Shown piece by piece: positions 8,450-16,973 of a DNA stretch of 64,000 bases (position 1 is its first letter; each line of letters opens with the position of its first letter). The translations under genes and the position numbers were made by a program. The notes beneath the pieces were generated by a model, which ran no database searches, was not told the DNA's origin, and was given only the letters and a program-made list of their open reading frames with translations. The stretch spans positions 7,411,001 to 7,475,000 of the forward strand of contig NZ_CP114905.1 in assembly GCF_027497195.1 (NCBI RefSeq). The letters are read 5' to 3'. This stretch comes from Streptomyces sp. WMMC500. GTDB taxonomy: Bacteria > Actinomycetota > Actinomycetes > Streptomycetales > Streptomycetaceae.

Positions 8450-9661
8450 TCAGACCGTGGCCCGGGAGGTGGATCGCGGCGACGGTATGCTCACCCGCTC
8501 CGCGGCGCCGTCCGCGCCGCCGTCGGCGGCGGCCGCGACCGGCTGCCCGGTCTGCGGGTCCACGTCGTTGACGTTGGAGTGGTCGACCCGGTCGCGGCGC
8601 GAGGCGGCCCAGATCGTCGCGCTGGCGGCGACGCCGAGGACCGCGACCGTCACCACACCCCAGTCGCCCCGGTCGGCGAGGAACGCCGCCGCCCCGGCGA
8701 TCAGCCCCGCGGCCGGCAGGGTGAGCCCCCACGCGGCGACCATCCGCCCGGCCGTGCTCCAGCGCACCACGCCGCCCTTCCTGCCCACGCCGGAGCCCAT
8801 GATCGACCCGGAGCAGACCTGGGTGGTGGACAGCGCGAAGCCCAGGTGCGACGAGGCGAGGATCACCGTGGCCGAGCTGGTCTGGGCGGAGAAGCCCTGC
8901 GGCGGCTGGATGTCGGTGAGGCCCTTGCCCATGGTGCGGATGATGCGCCAGCCGCCGAGGTACGTGCCGAGCGCGATGGCGACGGCGGCGGAGACGATGA
9001 CCCAGGCGGGCGGGTCGGAGTCGGGGGCGAGCGAGCCGCCGGTGATGAGCGCCAGGGTGATCACGCCCATCGTCTTCTGCGCGTCGTTGGTGCCGTGGGC
9101 GAGGGAGACCAGGGCGCCGGAGGTGATCTGCCCGGCGCGGTAGCCCTTCGCCGTCTGGCCTGCGGAGCGGCGGGCGGCCAGGCGGTAGGTCAGCCGGGTC
9201 GCGGCGGCGGCGGCGATGCCCGCGACCAGCGGTGCGGCGACGGCGGGGATGAGGACCTTCATGACGATGGCGTCCATGTGCACGCCGCCCCAGCCGACGG
9301 AGACGAGCGTCGCGCCGATGAGGCCGCCGAAGAGGGCGTGCGAGGAGCTGGAGGGCAGCCCGGCGAGCCAGGTCAGCAGGTTCCAGACGATCGCACCCAC
9401 CAGCCCGGCGAAGATCACTTCTGGCCGGATGCCGGACCCTTCGTCGATGATGCCGCCGGAGATGGTCTTGGCGACTTCCACGGAGAGGAAGGCGCCGACG
9501 AGGTTGAGGACTGCGCTCATCGCCACCGCGGTCTTGGGCTTCAGCGCACCGGTGGAGATGGTGGTGGCCATGGCGTTGGCGGTGTCGTGGAACCCGTTCG
9601 TGAAGTCGAACACCAGGGCGGTGACGACGACGACTCCGATGATGAGAGTGAGGTGTTCCAT
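8450..9661 (-). CDS. pit: PiT-family inorganic phosphate transporter
   Basis: A 403-residue membrane permease for low-affinity phosphate-metal symport. The two PiT signature repeats are visible: FDFTNGFHDTANAMAT at the N terminus and SLAHGTNDAQKTMGVI in the second half, each with GxND/GFHD character. About ten hydrophobic helices alternate with short loops. The ATG at 9661 (MEHLTLIIG) is chosen over an upstream frame to 9775 because it begins right before the first helix, as in the family. The C-terminal 60 residues are hydrophilic and low complexity. It heads the pit-small protein-cobQ unit. Confidence 0.92.
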   Translation of the reverse strand: MEHLTLIIGVVVVTALVFDFTNGFHDTANAMATTISTGALKPKTAVAMSAVLNLVGAFLSVEVAKTISGGIIDEGSGIRPEVIFAGLVGAIVWNLLTWLAGLPSSSSHALFGGLIGATLVSVGWGGVHMDAIVMKVLIPAVAAPLVAGIAAAAATRLTYRLAARRSAGQTAKGYRAGQITSGALVSLAHGTNDAQKTMGVITLALITGGSLAPDSDPPAWVIVSAAVAIALGTYLGGWRIIRTMGKGLTDIQPPQGFSAQTSSATVILASSHLGFALSTTQVCSGSIMGSGVGRKGGVVRWSTAGRMVAAWGLTLPAAGLIAGAAAFLADRGDWGVVTVAVLGVAASATIWAASRRDRVDHSNVNDVDPQTGQPVAAAADGGADGAAERVSIPSPRSTSRATV

Positions 9662-9822
9662 GTACCCAAGCAATCCGCTCGAAGGTCGGGGGCCGTGAGG
9701 AACGTAGGTACTCCGAGTGAACACAAGGTGAACTGGACCGGACGGGGCGGTGACGGCATCGCACGGGTGTCGCAATGTCCCCGGCCCGGATGCTTCATGC
9801 GCAGGTCATAGGGAGGATACTG

Positions 9823-10455
9823 GTGCGTCACGCATGGCGTGAGCTTGTGGGGACCGCCCGGCGGATGTACGCCGAAGGGCTGGTCGTCGGAACCTCGGGA
9901 AACGTCTCCGTACGGGTGGGCGATCATGTGCTCATCACGCCGACCGGCGTTGCCTACGACGAGTTGGGCGACGACGACCTCGTGGCCGTCGACCTGCGGG
10001 GGCGGCAGACGGAGGGCGCGCTCAAGCCGACGAGCGAACTGCCCATGCACCTCGCGGTCTACGGGAACACCGACGCGCGCGCCGTGGTGCACACCCACGC
10101 CGTGCACGCGACGGCCGTCTCCACGCTCGTGCCCGAGCTGCCCACCGTCCACTACGCGACCGCGGCCCTCGGCGGCCCGGTGCGCGTCGCCCCGTACGCG
10201 CTGTACGGGACGGCGGAGCTGGCCGCCGGCATGCTGCGGGCGCTGGCCGGGCGGTCGGCGTGCCTGCTGCAGAACCACGGCACCGTCGCCCACGGCGCCG
10301 GTCTTGCGCAGGCGTACGAGAGGACCGCGCAGCTCGAATGGATGTGCCGGGTGTGGCTGGCGGCCTCTTCCGTGCCGGGGCTGAGCCCGTCGCTGCTGTC
10401 GGCGGACCAGCTCGGGGAGGTGGCGGAGAAGCTGAAGGGCTACGGCCAGGGGTGA
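9823..10455 (+). CDS. Class II aldolase/adducin-family protein
   Basis: A 210-residue protein of the fuculose/ribulose-phosphate aldolase and epimerase family. The zinc-site His pair is in VVHTHAVHATAVS, and the third His is in LLQNHGTVAHG; the catalytic Glu lies in PTSELPMHLAVY. SGNVSVR binds the substrate phosphate in this family. The GTG at 9823 is chosen because GGGAGG at 9811-9816 is correctly spaced; an in-frame ATG at 9775 lacks one. Substrate is not predictable from motifs alone, and L-fuculose-phosphate aldolase is only the nearest named relative. Confidence 0.88.
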   Translation: MRHAWRELVGTARRMYAEGLVVGTSGNVSVRVGDHVLITPTGVAYDELGDDDLVAVDLRGRQTEGALKPTSELPMHLAVYGNTDARAVVHTHAVHATAVSTLVPELPTVHYATAALGGPVRVAPYALYGTAELAAGMLRALAGRSACLLQNHGTVAHGAGLAQAYERTAQLEWMCRVWLAASSVPGLSPSLLSADQLGEVAEKLKGYGQG

Positions 10456-10534
10456 GGCCCCCGCGCGGACGGCCGGCGCCCGGCGTGACCCGGGCGGGTC
10501 CGCGCACTGGCAGGGGCCGGTTCGTACGCGGACA

Positions 10535-11683
10535 ATGGCCGGGATGCGTATCACACCGGCCGCCGCGGCCGTGACCAGCCTCCTCGCCGCCGGACTCGGC
10601 GCCGGGGCCGCCGCCGTGGCCGCCGGGCGGTACGGCTCCCGGGCCGCTCTGCGGCCCGCGCCCGCGGGCCCCGTCGGGTTCGGCGGCGCCCGGCTGCGGG
10701 TGATCGCCGCGGCCGACGGGCGGGTCACCCTCGCGCCCGGCTCGGCGCCCGCCCTGCGGCCCGAGCGGTACGGCCTGGCGGGCGACGGCGTGCACGCCGT
10801 CGTCGGCCCGCTGCTGCGCGCCGAGTCGTGGCCGGGCGGCCGGCTCGTGCGCAGCCTGGAGCGCGTCACGTACGGCAGCCTCGACGCGGGCACGCGGGTG
10901 CGGCTGACGCCGAAGGTGTACACGGGCACGCCCGCCACGGCCCTGCGCATCGCATACGAGGACGTGACCGTCGAAGGACCGCTGGGCCCGCTGCCCGCGT
11001 GGTACGTGCCGGGCTCCCGCGGCACCTGGGTCATCGCCGTCCACGGCCTCGGCGACACCCGCGAACAGGCCCTGACCGCCCTGCCGTTGCTGCACGAGCT
11101 GGGGCTCCCGGTCCTCGCCCCCGCCTACCGCGGCGACCCCGACGCCCCGCCGCCCCCCGGCGGCCGGGGCGCGCTCGGCCACGCCGAGTGGCCCGACCTC
11201 GACGCGGCGCTCCGCTGGGCGCTGCGCCGCGGAGCGCGGCGCGTGGTGCTGTACGGCTGGTCCGCCGGCGCCACCATGGCGCTGCGCACGGCGGCGGAGT
11301 CCCCGGCGGCCGACGGCATCGCGGGGCTGGTGCTGGACTCGCCGCTGCTCGACTGGCGCGCCGCGGTACGGGCCCTGGCCGGGCGCTCCGGCGCTCCCGG
11401 GCGGCTCGCCCTGCCGGCGCCGCTGCGCGGCCTCGCGGTGCTGGCGGCCGAGGAGTACCGGGAGTTGGACGCCGCGCTCGCCGTGCCCGACGCCCCGACG
11501 CTGGTGCTGCAGGGCCGGGCCGACGACGTCGCCCCGCTCGCCGCGGCCCGGGCGTTCGCGGCCCGCGGCGGCGACCGGCTGCTGCTCCGCGAGGTCCCCG
11601 ACGGGCGGCACGCGGCGCTGTGGAACGCCACCCCGGAGGCGTACGAGGAGACGCTGCGCCGCTTCCTGACCCCGCTGCTCTGA
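10535..11683 (+). CDS. Membrane-anchored alpha/beta hydrolase
   Basis: A 382-residue protein with an N-terminal hydrophobic anchor (AAAAVTSLLAAGLGAGAAAV) followed by an alpha/beta-hydrolase fold in the second half. The nucleophile elbow is GWSAG, the oxyanion strand VIAVHGLGDT, the acid is Asp in LQGRADDVAP and the His is in PDGRHAALWN. ATG at 10535 or at 10544 could be used; neither has a clear ribosome site. The fold resembles the BAAT/prolyl-oligopeptidase-like serine hydrolases. Substrate is unknown; a surface-located esterase or peptidase is plausible. Confidence 0.85.
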   Translation: MAGMRITPAAAAVTSLLAAGLGAGAAAVAAGRYGSRAALRPAPAGPVGFGGARLRVIAAADGRVTLAPGSAPALRPERYGLAGDGVHAVVGPLLRAESWPGGRLVRSLERVTYGSLDAGTRVRLTPKVYTGTPATALRIAYEDVTVEGPLGPLPAWYVPGSRGTWVIAVHGLGDTREQALTALPLLHELGLPVLAPAYRGDPDAPPPPGGRGALGHAEWPDLDAALRWALRRGARRVVLYGWSAGATMALRTAAESPAADGIAGLVLDSPLLDWRAAVRALAGRSGAPGRLALPAPLRGLAVLAAEEYRELDAALAVPDAPTLVLQGRADDVAPLAAARAFAARGGDRLLLREVPDGRHAALWNATPEAYEETLRRFLTPLL

Positions 11684-11786
11684 CCGGGGGCCGACCCGGA
11701 TCCCGGGCCGCCGCGGCGGCCGCAGACGGCCCCTCGCCAACCCCGGATTGGGCTTTCGCCGCCCCACCCGCGAGACTTGGTGCGTG

Positions 11787-13151
11787 ATGGCGCACCGTTC
11801 GCACCACCCGCCGCTCCGCCTCGTCCCCAGGCAGCCCCGCCGCGAGATGGCCGCCGCCGCCCGCCGGGCCGTCGTCGACCGGGCCCTACGCCCCGCCCCG
11901 CGGCCCCCGGAGGGCATCGCCTCGCCCCGGGTGCTCGCCGGCCACGCCCGCACCCTGCTCGCCGGGGCGGTGCGGGTCGCCAGGTGGGCCGAGGGGCGGG
12001 CACAGCCCTGGACCGAGGCCCCGCAGGCCGAGTGGGACCGGGCCCGGCTCGCGGGCCTGGTCGAGGTGCAGGGCGCGTACGCCCGCCCCGCCTGGCGGCT
12101 GCGGGCCTGGGACCGCGACGAGCGCGCCGTGCTCCGCGGCTGGGTCGCGCTCTTCGACGCCTGGTCGCTGGCCCACCCCGCGCCCGAGCCGCTGGCCCAC
12201 GACTCCGTCGCCCTCGGCGACGCGATCGAGGCCATGCCGCAGATGCTTGCCCTGCTCCACCTCACCGGCGGCCCCGTCCGCGTACCCGCGCTGCTCGACC
12301 TCCTCGGCCAGCGCGTCGAGGAACTGCGCACCGAGCGCTGCGAGGTCGCGTACGGCAGCGAGCACACCCCCGTGCCGGGCCGGGCCGCCGAGCCGCCCGC
12401 CGCGGAGGCGGCGGACGCGGAGCTGCCGGGGCTGCTGCCCGGGCTGCTGGACTGGGCGCTGGAGGCGTTCGCGTCCGTGGGGGCGCTGACCCGCGACGGC
12501 GCCGACGTGTCGCTGACGCCGCTGGGCCACTGGGCCGTGTGGATGAAGATCGAGCAGATCTGCATCGCCGCCCAGGGCCCGGAGGGGCACATCGAGAAGC
12601 CCGCGGAGGCGATGCTCCGCAGTTGCGCGGGGCTGACCCCGGGACCGGCCCGGGCCGAGTACCGCGCGTGGCTGGCGGCGCGTCCTGCGGGCAGCGCGGT
12701 CGCCGAGCTGCTGGAGGTGGCGCGCGGCGACGACGCGCTGCTGCGCGGGCTGGCGTTCGAGGCGCTGCGCGCGGTGGGCGCGGCGGCGGAGGGCGCGGTG
12801 CGCGCGGCGTGCGCCGAGCCGATGCTGCGGCCGTACGCGCTGCTGTGGCTGGCGGAGCAGGAGGGCGGCGACGCGGACGACGCGCTGGGCGCGCTGAGCC
12901 GCGAGGAGGCGACCTGGCTGTGGGTCGACACCGCCGCGGCCGTCGCCGACCACGGCGAGGGCAGCCTGCTGGTGCGGCACCTGGAGTCCGCGGTGCAGGG
13001 CAGCGTGCCGGCGCTGCTGGCCGAGGTGGGGGGCGCGGGCCATCCCCGTACGGTCCAGGTGCTGGTGGCGCTGGCCGCCGCACACCCCGACCCGGCGGTC
13101 GCCAAGGCCGTCCGCCGGGCCGCCTTCCGGGTGCACACCGGCGGCGGCTGA
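11787..13151 (+). CDS. Hypothetical protein with HEAT-like C-terminal repeats
   Basis: A 454-residue soluble protein I do not recognise by name. It begins at ATG 11787 (or GTG 11784). The N-terminal half is helical with many Trp and Arg; the second half (about residue 280 onward) is a series of Ala/Leu-rich helix pairs ending with AGHPRTVQVLVALAAAHPDP, which looks like HEAT/ARM-type repeats. The segment LTPLGHWAVWMKIEQ resembles a winged-helix recognition region. Codon bias is strongly coding. Similar proteins are known as hypotheticals in streptomycetes; no enzyme motif is visible. Confidence 0.75.
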   Translation: MAHRSHHPPLRLVPRQPRREMAAAARRAVVDRALRPAPRPPEGIASPRVLAGHARTLLAGAVRVARWAEGRAQPWTEAPQAEWDRARLAGLVEVQGAYARPAWRLRAWDRDERAVLRGWVALFDAWSLAHPAPEPLAHDSVALGDAIEAMPQMLALLHLTGGPVRVPALLDLLGQRVEELRTERCEVAYGSEHTPVPGRAAEPPAAEAADAELPGLLPGLLDWALEAFASVGALTRDGADVSLTPLGHWAVWMKIEQICIAAQGPEGHIEKPAEAMLRSCAGLTPGPARAEYRAWLAARPAGSAVAELLEVARGDDALLRGLAFEALRAVGAAAEGAVRAACAEPMLRPYALLWLAEQEGGDADDALGALSREEATWLWVDTAAAVADHGEGSLLVRHLESAVQGSVPALLAEVGGAGHPRTVQVLVALAAAHPDPAVAKAVRRAAFRVHTGGG

Positions 13152-13181
13152 GCGGGGCGGGCGCGGCCGGTCGGGCGTGGG

Positions 13182-13589
13182 TCAGCCGGGGTCGGGCGCG
13201 TACGTCCCGAAGCTCCAGACGTTGCCCTCGTGGTCCCGCGCCATGTAGTCCCGCGATCCGTAGTCCTGGTCGGTCGGCGGCATCAGGATCTCCACGCCGT
13301 GCGCCACGGCGTGCCGGTGGTGCGCGTCCACGTCGTCCACGACCACGTACACCCCGCTCGGGCCGGCGCCGCGCATCGCCTCGTCGAACCTCCCGCCCCT
13401 GTCCTTCGAGCCGAGCATCACCATCCCGTTGCCCTGGGCCAGCTCGGCGTGCGCCACCGTGCCGTCCTCGGCCTCGTACACCGCGACCTCCCGGAAGCCC
13501 AGCCCTTCGGTCAGCAGCCGGACGGCGGCCTTGGCGTCGCGGTACAGCAGGGTGGGGTAGACGGTCGCGGGGTTGTCGCTGCCGGGCAT
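13182..13589 (-). CDS. VOC (glyoxalase/bleomycin-resistance fold) protein
   Basis: A 135-residue vicinal-oxygen-chelate protein. The pattern YPTLLYRDAKAAVRLLTEG followed by GFREVAVYEAEDG and, at the end, DHEGNVWSFGTY is the usual VOC beta-alpha-beta layout, including the terminal metal-ligand-like DxxGN..F. ATG 13589 has a GAGGACG ribosome site; a frame extending to 13754 is a GC artefact. VOC proteins may be glyoxalases, dioxygenases or drug-binding proteins; nothing here decides. It is transcribed away from the ABC-F gene, leaving a shared 244-bp upstream region, which could suggest a joint stress or resistance role. Confidence 0.85.
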   Translation of the reverse strand: MPGSDNPATVYPTLLYRDAKAAVRLLTEGLGFREVAVYEAEDGTVAHAELAQGNGMVMLGSKDRGGRFDEAMRGAGPSGVYVVVDDVDAHHRHAVAHGVEILMPPTDQDYGSRDYMARDHEGNVWSFGTYAPDPG

Positions 13590-13752
13590 GCTGCTCACGT
13601 CCTCTCGATCGCTGTACGGGCAGTCTGGCACCGGCCACCGACACCGGCAGCCCGGCCGCGCTCCCCGGCGCCGGCGGCGAGGGCCGGCGGCGGGGCCCGG
13701 CGGCCGGGGTCCGGCGGAACAAACGGGTTGCGGCCCCGGATACACTGGCCGC

Positions 13753-13776
13753 ATGGCAACTCTCCACGTGCATTAG
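13753..13776 (+). CDS. Possible 7-codon leader peptide upstream of ABC-F gene
   Basis: ATG at 13753 opens a reading frame of seven codons (MATLHVH) ending TAG at 13774-13776, 57 bp before the ABC-F start. A TACACT at 13741-13746 is a good -10 hexamer placed so that transcription would begin at or next to the ATG, i.e. a leaderless message; there is no Shine-Dalgarno sequence. No convincing -35 is seen. Leader peptides sensing ribosome stalling are known for some antibiotic-resistance ABC-F genes, so attenuation is an attractive reading, but the peptide could be chance. Confidence 0.4.
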   Translation: MATLHVH

Positions 13777-13833
13777 ACGGGGTAACGCGTCCGCACCGTC
13801 CCTGCCGCCGTCGACCCTGCCTGGAGAACTTCC

Positions 13834-15432
13834 GTGATCACCGCCACCGGCCTGGAGCTGCGCGCCGGCGCCCGCGTCCTCCTCGAATCCGCCACCTTCC
13901 GCATCGCCAGGGGCGACCGCATCGGTCTGGTCGGGCGCAACGGCGCCGGCAAGACCACCCTCACCAAGGTCCTGGCCGGCGAGGGCCAGCCGGCCGCGGG
14001 CACCGTCTCCCGCGGCAGCACCGTCGGCTATCTGCCGCAGGACCCGCGCACCGGCGACCTCGACGTGCTCGCCCGCGACCGCATCCTGTCCGCCCGCGGC
14101 CTCGACGCCGTCATCCGCAAGATGCGCGAGGACGAGGACCGGATGGCGAACGGCCAGGGCGCCACCCGCGAGAAGGCCATGCGGCGCTACGAGCGCATGG
14201 AGACCGAGTTCCTCACCAAGGGCGGGTACGCCGCCGAGGCCGAGGCCGCCACGATCGCCGCCAGCCTCGGGCTGCCCGACCGGGTCATGGGCCAGCCGCT
14301 CCACACGCTCTCCGGCGGCCAGCGCCGCCGCGTGGAGCTGGCGCGGATCCTCTTCTCCGACTCCGAGATCCTGCTGCTCGACGAGCCGACGAACCACCTC
14401 GACGCCGACTCGGTGGTCTGGCTGCGGGACTACCTGAAGACGTACCACGGCGGCTTCGTCGTCATCTCCCACGACGTCAACCTCGTCGAGACCGTCGTCA
14501 ACAAGGTCTTCCTCCTCGACGCCAACCGCGCCCACATCGACGTCTACAACATGGGCTGGAAGCTCTACCTCGCCCAGCGCGAGGCGGACGAGAAGCGCCG
14601 CCGCCGCGAGCGCGCCAACGCCGAGAAGAAGGCCGCCGCGCTCAACGCCCAGGCCGACAAGATGCGCGCCAAGGCGACCAAGGCCACCGCCGCGCAGAAC
14701 ATGGCCCGCCGTGCCGAGCGGCTGCTCTCCGGGCTGGACGCGGAGCGGCAGGCCGACAAGGTCGCGCGGCTGCGGTTCCCCGACCCGGCCCCGTGCGGCA
14801 AGACCCCGCTGACGGCCGCGGGCCTGTCCAAGTCGTACGGCTCGCTGGAGGTCTTCACCGACGTCGACCTCGCCGTCGACAAGGGCTCCCGCGTCGTCAT
14901 CCTCGGCCTCAACGGCGCCGGGAAGACCACCCTGCTGCGGCTGCTGGCCGGCGTCGAGAAGCCCGACACCGGCGAGGTCACCCCCGGCCACGGCCTCAAG
15001 CTCGGCTACTACGCGCAGGAGCACGAGACCCTCGACCCGGACCGCTCGGTGCTGGAGAACATGGCCTCGGCCGCGCCCGACATGGACGCCGTCGAGATGC
15101 GCAAGGTGCTCGGCTCGTTCCTCTTCTCCGGCGACGACGTCGACAAGCCCGCCCGCGTGCTCTCCGGCGGCGAGAAGACCCGGCTCGCACTGGCCACCCT
15201 CGTCGTCTCCTCCGCCAACGTGCTGCTGCTCGACGAGCCGACCAACAACCTCGACCCGGCCAGCCGCGAGGAGATCCTCGGCGCGCTGCGCACCTTCACC
15301 GGCGCCGTCGTCCTCGTCACCCACGACGAGGGGGCGGTGGACGCGCTGGAGCCGGAGCGGATCATCCTGCTGCCGGACGGCGTCGAGGACCTCTGGAACG
15401 CGGACTACGCAGACCTGGTAGCGCTTGCTTGA
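13834..15432 (+). CDS. ABC-F family translation-associated ATPase
   Basis: A 532-residue protein with two ABC ATPase domains and no membrane helices. Domain 1 has GRNGAGKTT, LSGGQRRRVELA and LLLDEPTNHLD; domain 2 has GLNGAGKTT, LSGGEKTRLALA and LLLDEPTNNLD. Between them (about residues 245-305) lies a charged helical linker rich in Arg, Lys and Ala, the P-site tRNA interaction motif of ABC-F factors. GTG 13834 has a GGAGAA ribosome site. These proteins act on ribosomes; this one is of the housekeeping ABC-F type rather than an obvious macrolide/lincosamide resistance subfamily, although subfamily needs alignment. Confidence 0.93.
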   Translation: MITATGLELRAGARVLLESATFRIARGDRIGLVGRNGAGKTTLTKVLAGEGQPAAGTVSRGSTVGYLPQDPRTGDLDVLARDRILSARGLDAVIRKMREDEDRMANGQGATREKAMRRYERMETEFLTKGGYAAEAEAATIAASLGLPDRVMGQPLHTLSGGQRRRVELARILFSDSEILLLDEPTNHLDADSVVWLRDYLKTYHGGFVVISHDVNLVETVVNKVFLLDANRAHIDVYNMGWKLYLAQREADEKRRRRERANAEKKAAALNAQADKMRAKATKATAAQNMARRAERLLSGLDAERQADKVARLRFPDPAPCGKTPLTAAGLSKSYGSLEVFTDVDLAVDKGSRVVILGLNGAGKTTLLRLLAGVEKPDTGEVTPGHGLKLGYYAQEHETLDPDRSVLENMASAAPDMDAVEMRKVLGSFLFSGDDVDKPARVLSGGEKTRLALATLVVSSANVLLLDEPTNNLDPASREEILGALRTFTGAVVLVTHDEGAVDALEPERIILLPDGVEDLWNADYADLVALA

Positions 15433-15469
15433 TCACCCCCGTCTGGATCATTCGGCTCATGGGTGATCC
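15431..15469. promoter_or_regulatory. Cluster of GATC sites and inverted repeats upstream of gbn
   Basis: Three GATC tetramers lie at 15431-15434, 15446-15449 and 15465-15468, and a fourth at 15725-15728, all in the 335-bp gap before the Gbn-like gene. GATCACCC at 15431-15438 is the reverse complement of GGGTGATC at 15461-15468, and GGATCA/TGATCC form a second inverted pair, so the element can also fold as the terminator of the ABC-F gene. The remainder of the gap holds only ribosome-site-like purine tracts and no recognisable gene. Confidence 0.45.
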
Positions 15470-15767
15470 ATCATCTGAGTGAGTGCCGCTCGTACCACGG
15501 CGTGGCGCCTGGTCACCGGGCGTGCGGCGCCGGCTACGCGCGCACTCGCCGCCGCCGCGCCCCGGCACCGCCCCCTGACCTGCCTAATCACTCGGTGCCG
15601 CGGTCCCGGGCGGTCGGCGGGAAGGCTCGGAACGCCTGGTTCCGACAGCCCGCGGGAGGAACTCGGGGGAAAACCTCGTGTCGCGGACCTTGCCGAACGG
15701 GTGGCCAGGAGGCCATAAAGGGGTGATCATGAGAGTCCAGAGCGCACTTCCGTACGAGGAGGCACGG

Positions 15768-15986
15768 GTGGCCGAGACTCTGAAGAAGGGCAGCCGGGTT
15801 ACCGGCGCCGCGCGCGAAAAGCTCGCGGCTGACCTGAAGAAGAAGTACGACTCCGGGGCGAGTATCCGGGCGCTGGCCGAAGAAACCGGCCGCTCCTATG
15901 GATTCGTGCACCGGATGCTCAGCGAATCCGGCGTGACCCTCCGCGGTCGCGGCGGTGCGACGCGAGGCAAGAAAGCGGCGTCCTGA
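15768..15986 (+). CDS. gbn: Gbn-like small nucleoid-associated DNA-binding protein
   Basis: A 72-residue basic protein starting at GTG 15768, seven bases after the ribosome site GAGGAGG (an in-frame ATG at 15729 is poorer). It contains a single helix-turn-helix, SGASIRALAEETGRSYGF, flanked by Lys/Arg-rich ends (KKGSRVTGAAREKLAADLKK and RGRGGATRGKKAAS). It matches my memory of S. coelicolor Gbn (SCO1839), a nucleoid-associated protein binding GATC-containing sites and affecting development. The gene is monocistronic, with its own terminator at 16032-16062. Its upstream region is rich in GATC. Confidence 0.85.
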   Translation: MAETLKKGSRVTGAAREKLAADLKKKYDSGASIRALAEETGRSYGFVHRMLSESGVTLRGRGGATRGKKAAS

Positions 15987-16031
15987 CGGACCGCCGCGGC
16001 CGCCCTGACCGGTGGCCTGGGCCCGCACAGG

Positions 16032-16062
16032 CACCCGGCCGGTCCGTCGGACCGGCCGGGTG
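16032..16062 (+). terminator. Terminator hairpin after gbn
   Basis: A perfect 14-bp stem (16032-16045 with 16049-16062) with a 3-base loop follows the Gbn-like gene and ends 15 bases before the next start codon. No T tract. Confidence 0.65.
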
Positions 16063-16077
16063 GTTACTGTTCGGTAT

Positions 16078-16869
16078 ATGACAGAGCTGCTGCACAGAGA
16101 CGGCGTACGGCTCGCCCTGGACGGCGAGGACGGCACGCTGGCCACGGTGACCCTCGACCACCCCGCCCGGCGCAACGCGCAGTCGCCCGCCATGTGGCGG
16201 GCGCTCGCCGCGGCGGGGCGCGAACTCCCCGGCAGCGTCCGCGTGGTGGTGCTGCGCGCCGAGGGCAAATCCTTCTCCGCCGGACTCGACCGGCAGGCAT
16301 TCACCCCCGAAGGCTTTGCCGACGAGCCGTCATTCCTTGAGCTCGCCCGCTATTCCGACGGCGACCTCGACGCCGTCATCGCCGAATACCAGGAGGCGTT
16401 CACCTGGTGGCGGCGGAATGACATCGTTTCCCTCGCGGCGGTGCAGGGACATGCGATTGGCGCGGGTTTTCAGCTTGCCCTCGCCTGCGACCTCCGGGTG
16501 TGCGCGGACGACGCGCAGTTCGCGATGCGGGAGACGTCCCTCGGGCTGGTGCCCGATCTCACCGGAACCGGCCCGCTGGTGCAACTCGTGGGATATGCAC
16601 GGGCGTTGGAGATGTGCGTGACGGGACGCCTCGTGCAGGCGGAGGAGGCCGAGCGGACGGGCCTGGCGAACCTCGTCGTCCCGGCGGCGGAGCTGGGTGC
16701 CGCGACCGCCGACCTGGCGGCGGCGCTGCTGGCGGCGCCGCGCGACGCGGTGATCGAGACGAAGGCGCTGCTGCGGGAGGCCGCGGGGCGGAGCTACGAC
16801 GAACAGCGCACCGCGGAACGCGCGGCGCAGGCCCGCAGGCTGCGGGACCTCGCCGGGGCGGGGGAGTAG
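16078..16869 (+). CDS. Enoyl-CoA hydratase/isomerase family protein
   Basis: A 263-residue crotonase-fold protein. The CoA-binding and oxyanion segments are visible: KSFSAGLDRQAF and VQGHAIGAGFQLALACDLRV, followed by ETSLGLVPDLTGTGPLVQLVG. In classical hydratases two Glu residues act; here the second position is in the segment LGLVPDLTGTG, where Asp replaces the usual Glu, so hydratase activity is uncertain. ATG 16078 has no strong ribosome site and follows the hairpin closely. Streptomycetes carry many paralogues; the specific substrate is unknown. Confidence 0.87.
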   Translation: MTELLHRDGVRLALDGEDGTLATVTLDHPARRNAQSPAMWRALAAAGRELPGSVRVVVLRAEGKSFSAGLDRQAFTPEGFADEPSFLELARYSDGDLDAVIAEYQEAFTWWRRNDIVSLAAVQGHAIGAGFQLALACDLRVCADDAQFAMRETSLGLVPDLTGTGPLVQLVGYARALEMCVTGRLVQAEEAERTGLANLVVPAAELGAATADLAAALLAAPRDAVIETKALLREAAGRSYDEQRTAERAAQARRLRDLAGAGE

Positions 16870-16895
16870 GAGACTCGGCCGCGGACGGCCGGGGG

Positions 16896-16919
16896 CCGGG
16901 GCCGCCGCGGTGGCCCCGG
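16896..16919. terminator. Weak hairpin between convergent genes
   Basis: An 8-bp inverted repeat CCGGGGCC/GGCCCCGG with an 8-base loop lies in the 104-bp gap between convergent genes. In DNA this rich in G and C such a stem can occur by chance. Confidence 0.3.
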
Positions 16920-16973
16920 GCGTACGGCCGGGTGCGAGCCGGGTGGCCGCGGCGTGCCGCCGCGCGGAGCGGG

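Noticed and set aside
10022..13138. A 1038-codon open frame on the minus strand across the aldolase, hydrolase and HEAT-like genes
   Set aside because: It is antisense to three genes with clear motifs; long empty frames are expected opposite GC-rich coding DNA and this one is low-complexity Ser/Arg/Ala.
12262..15324. A 1020-codon minus-strand frame through the VOC and ABC-F genes
   Set aside because: Antisense to the ABC-F gene, no ribosome site, compositionally biased.
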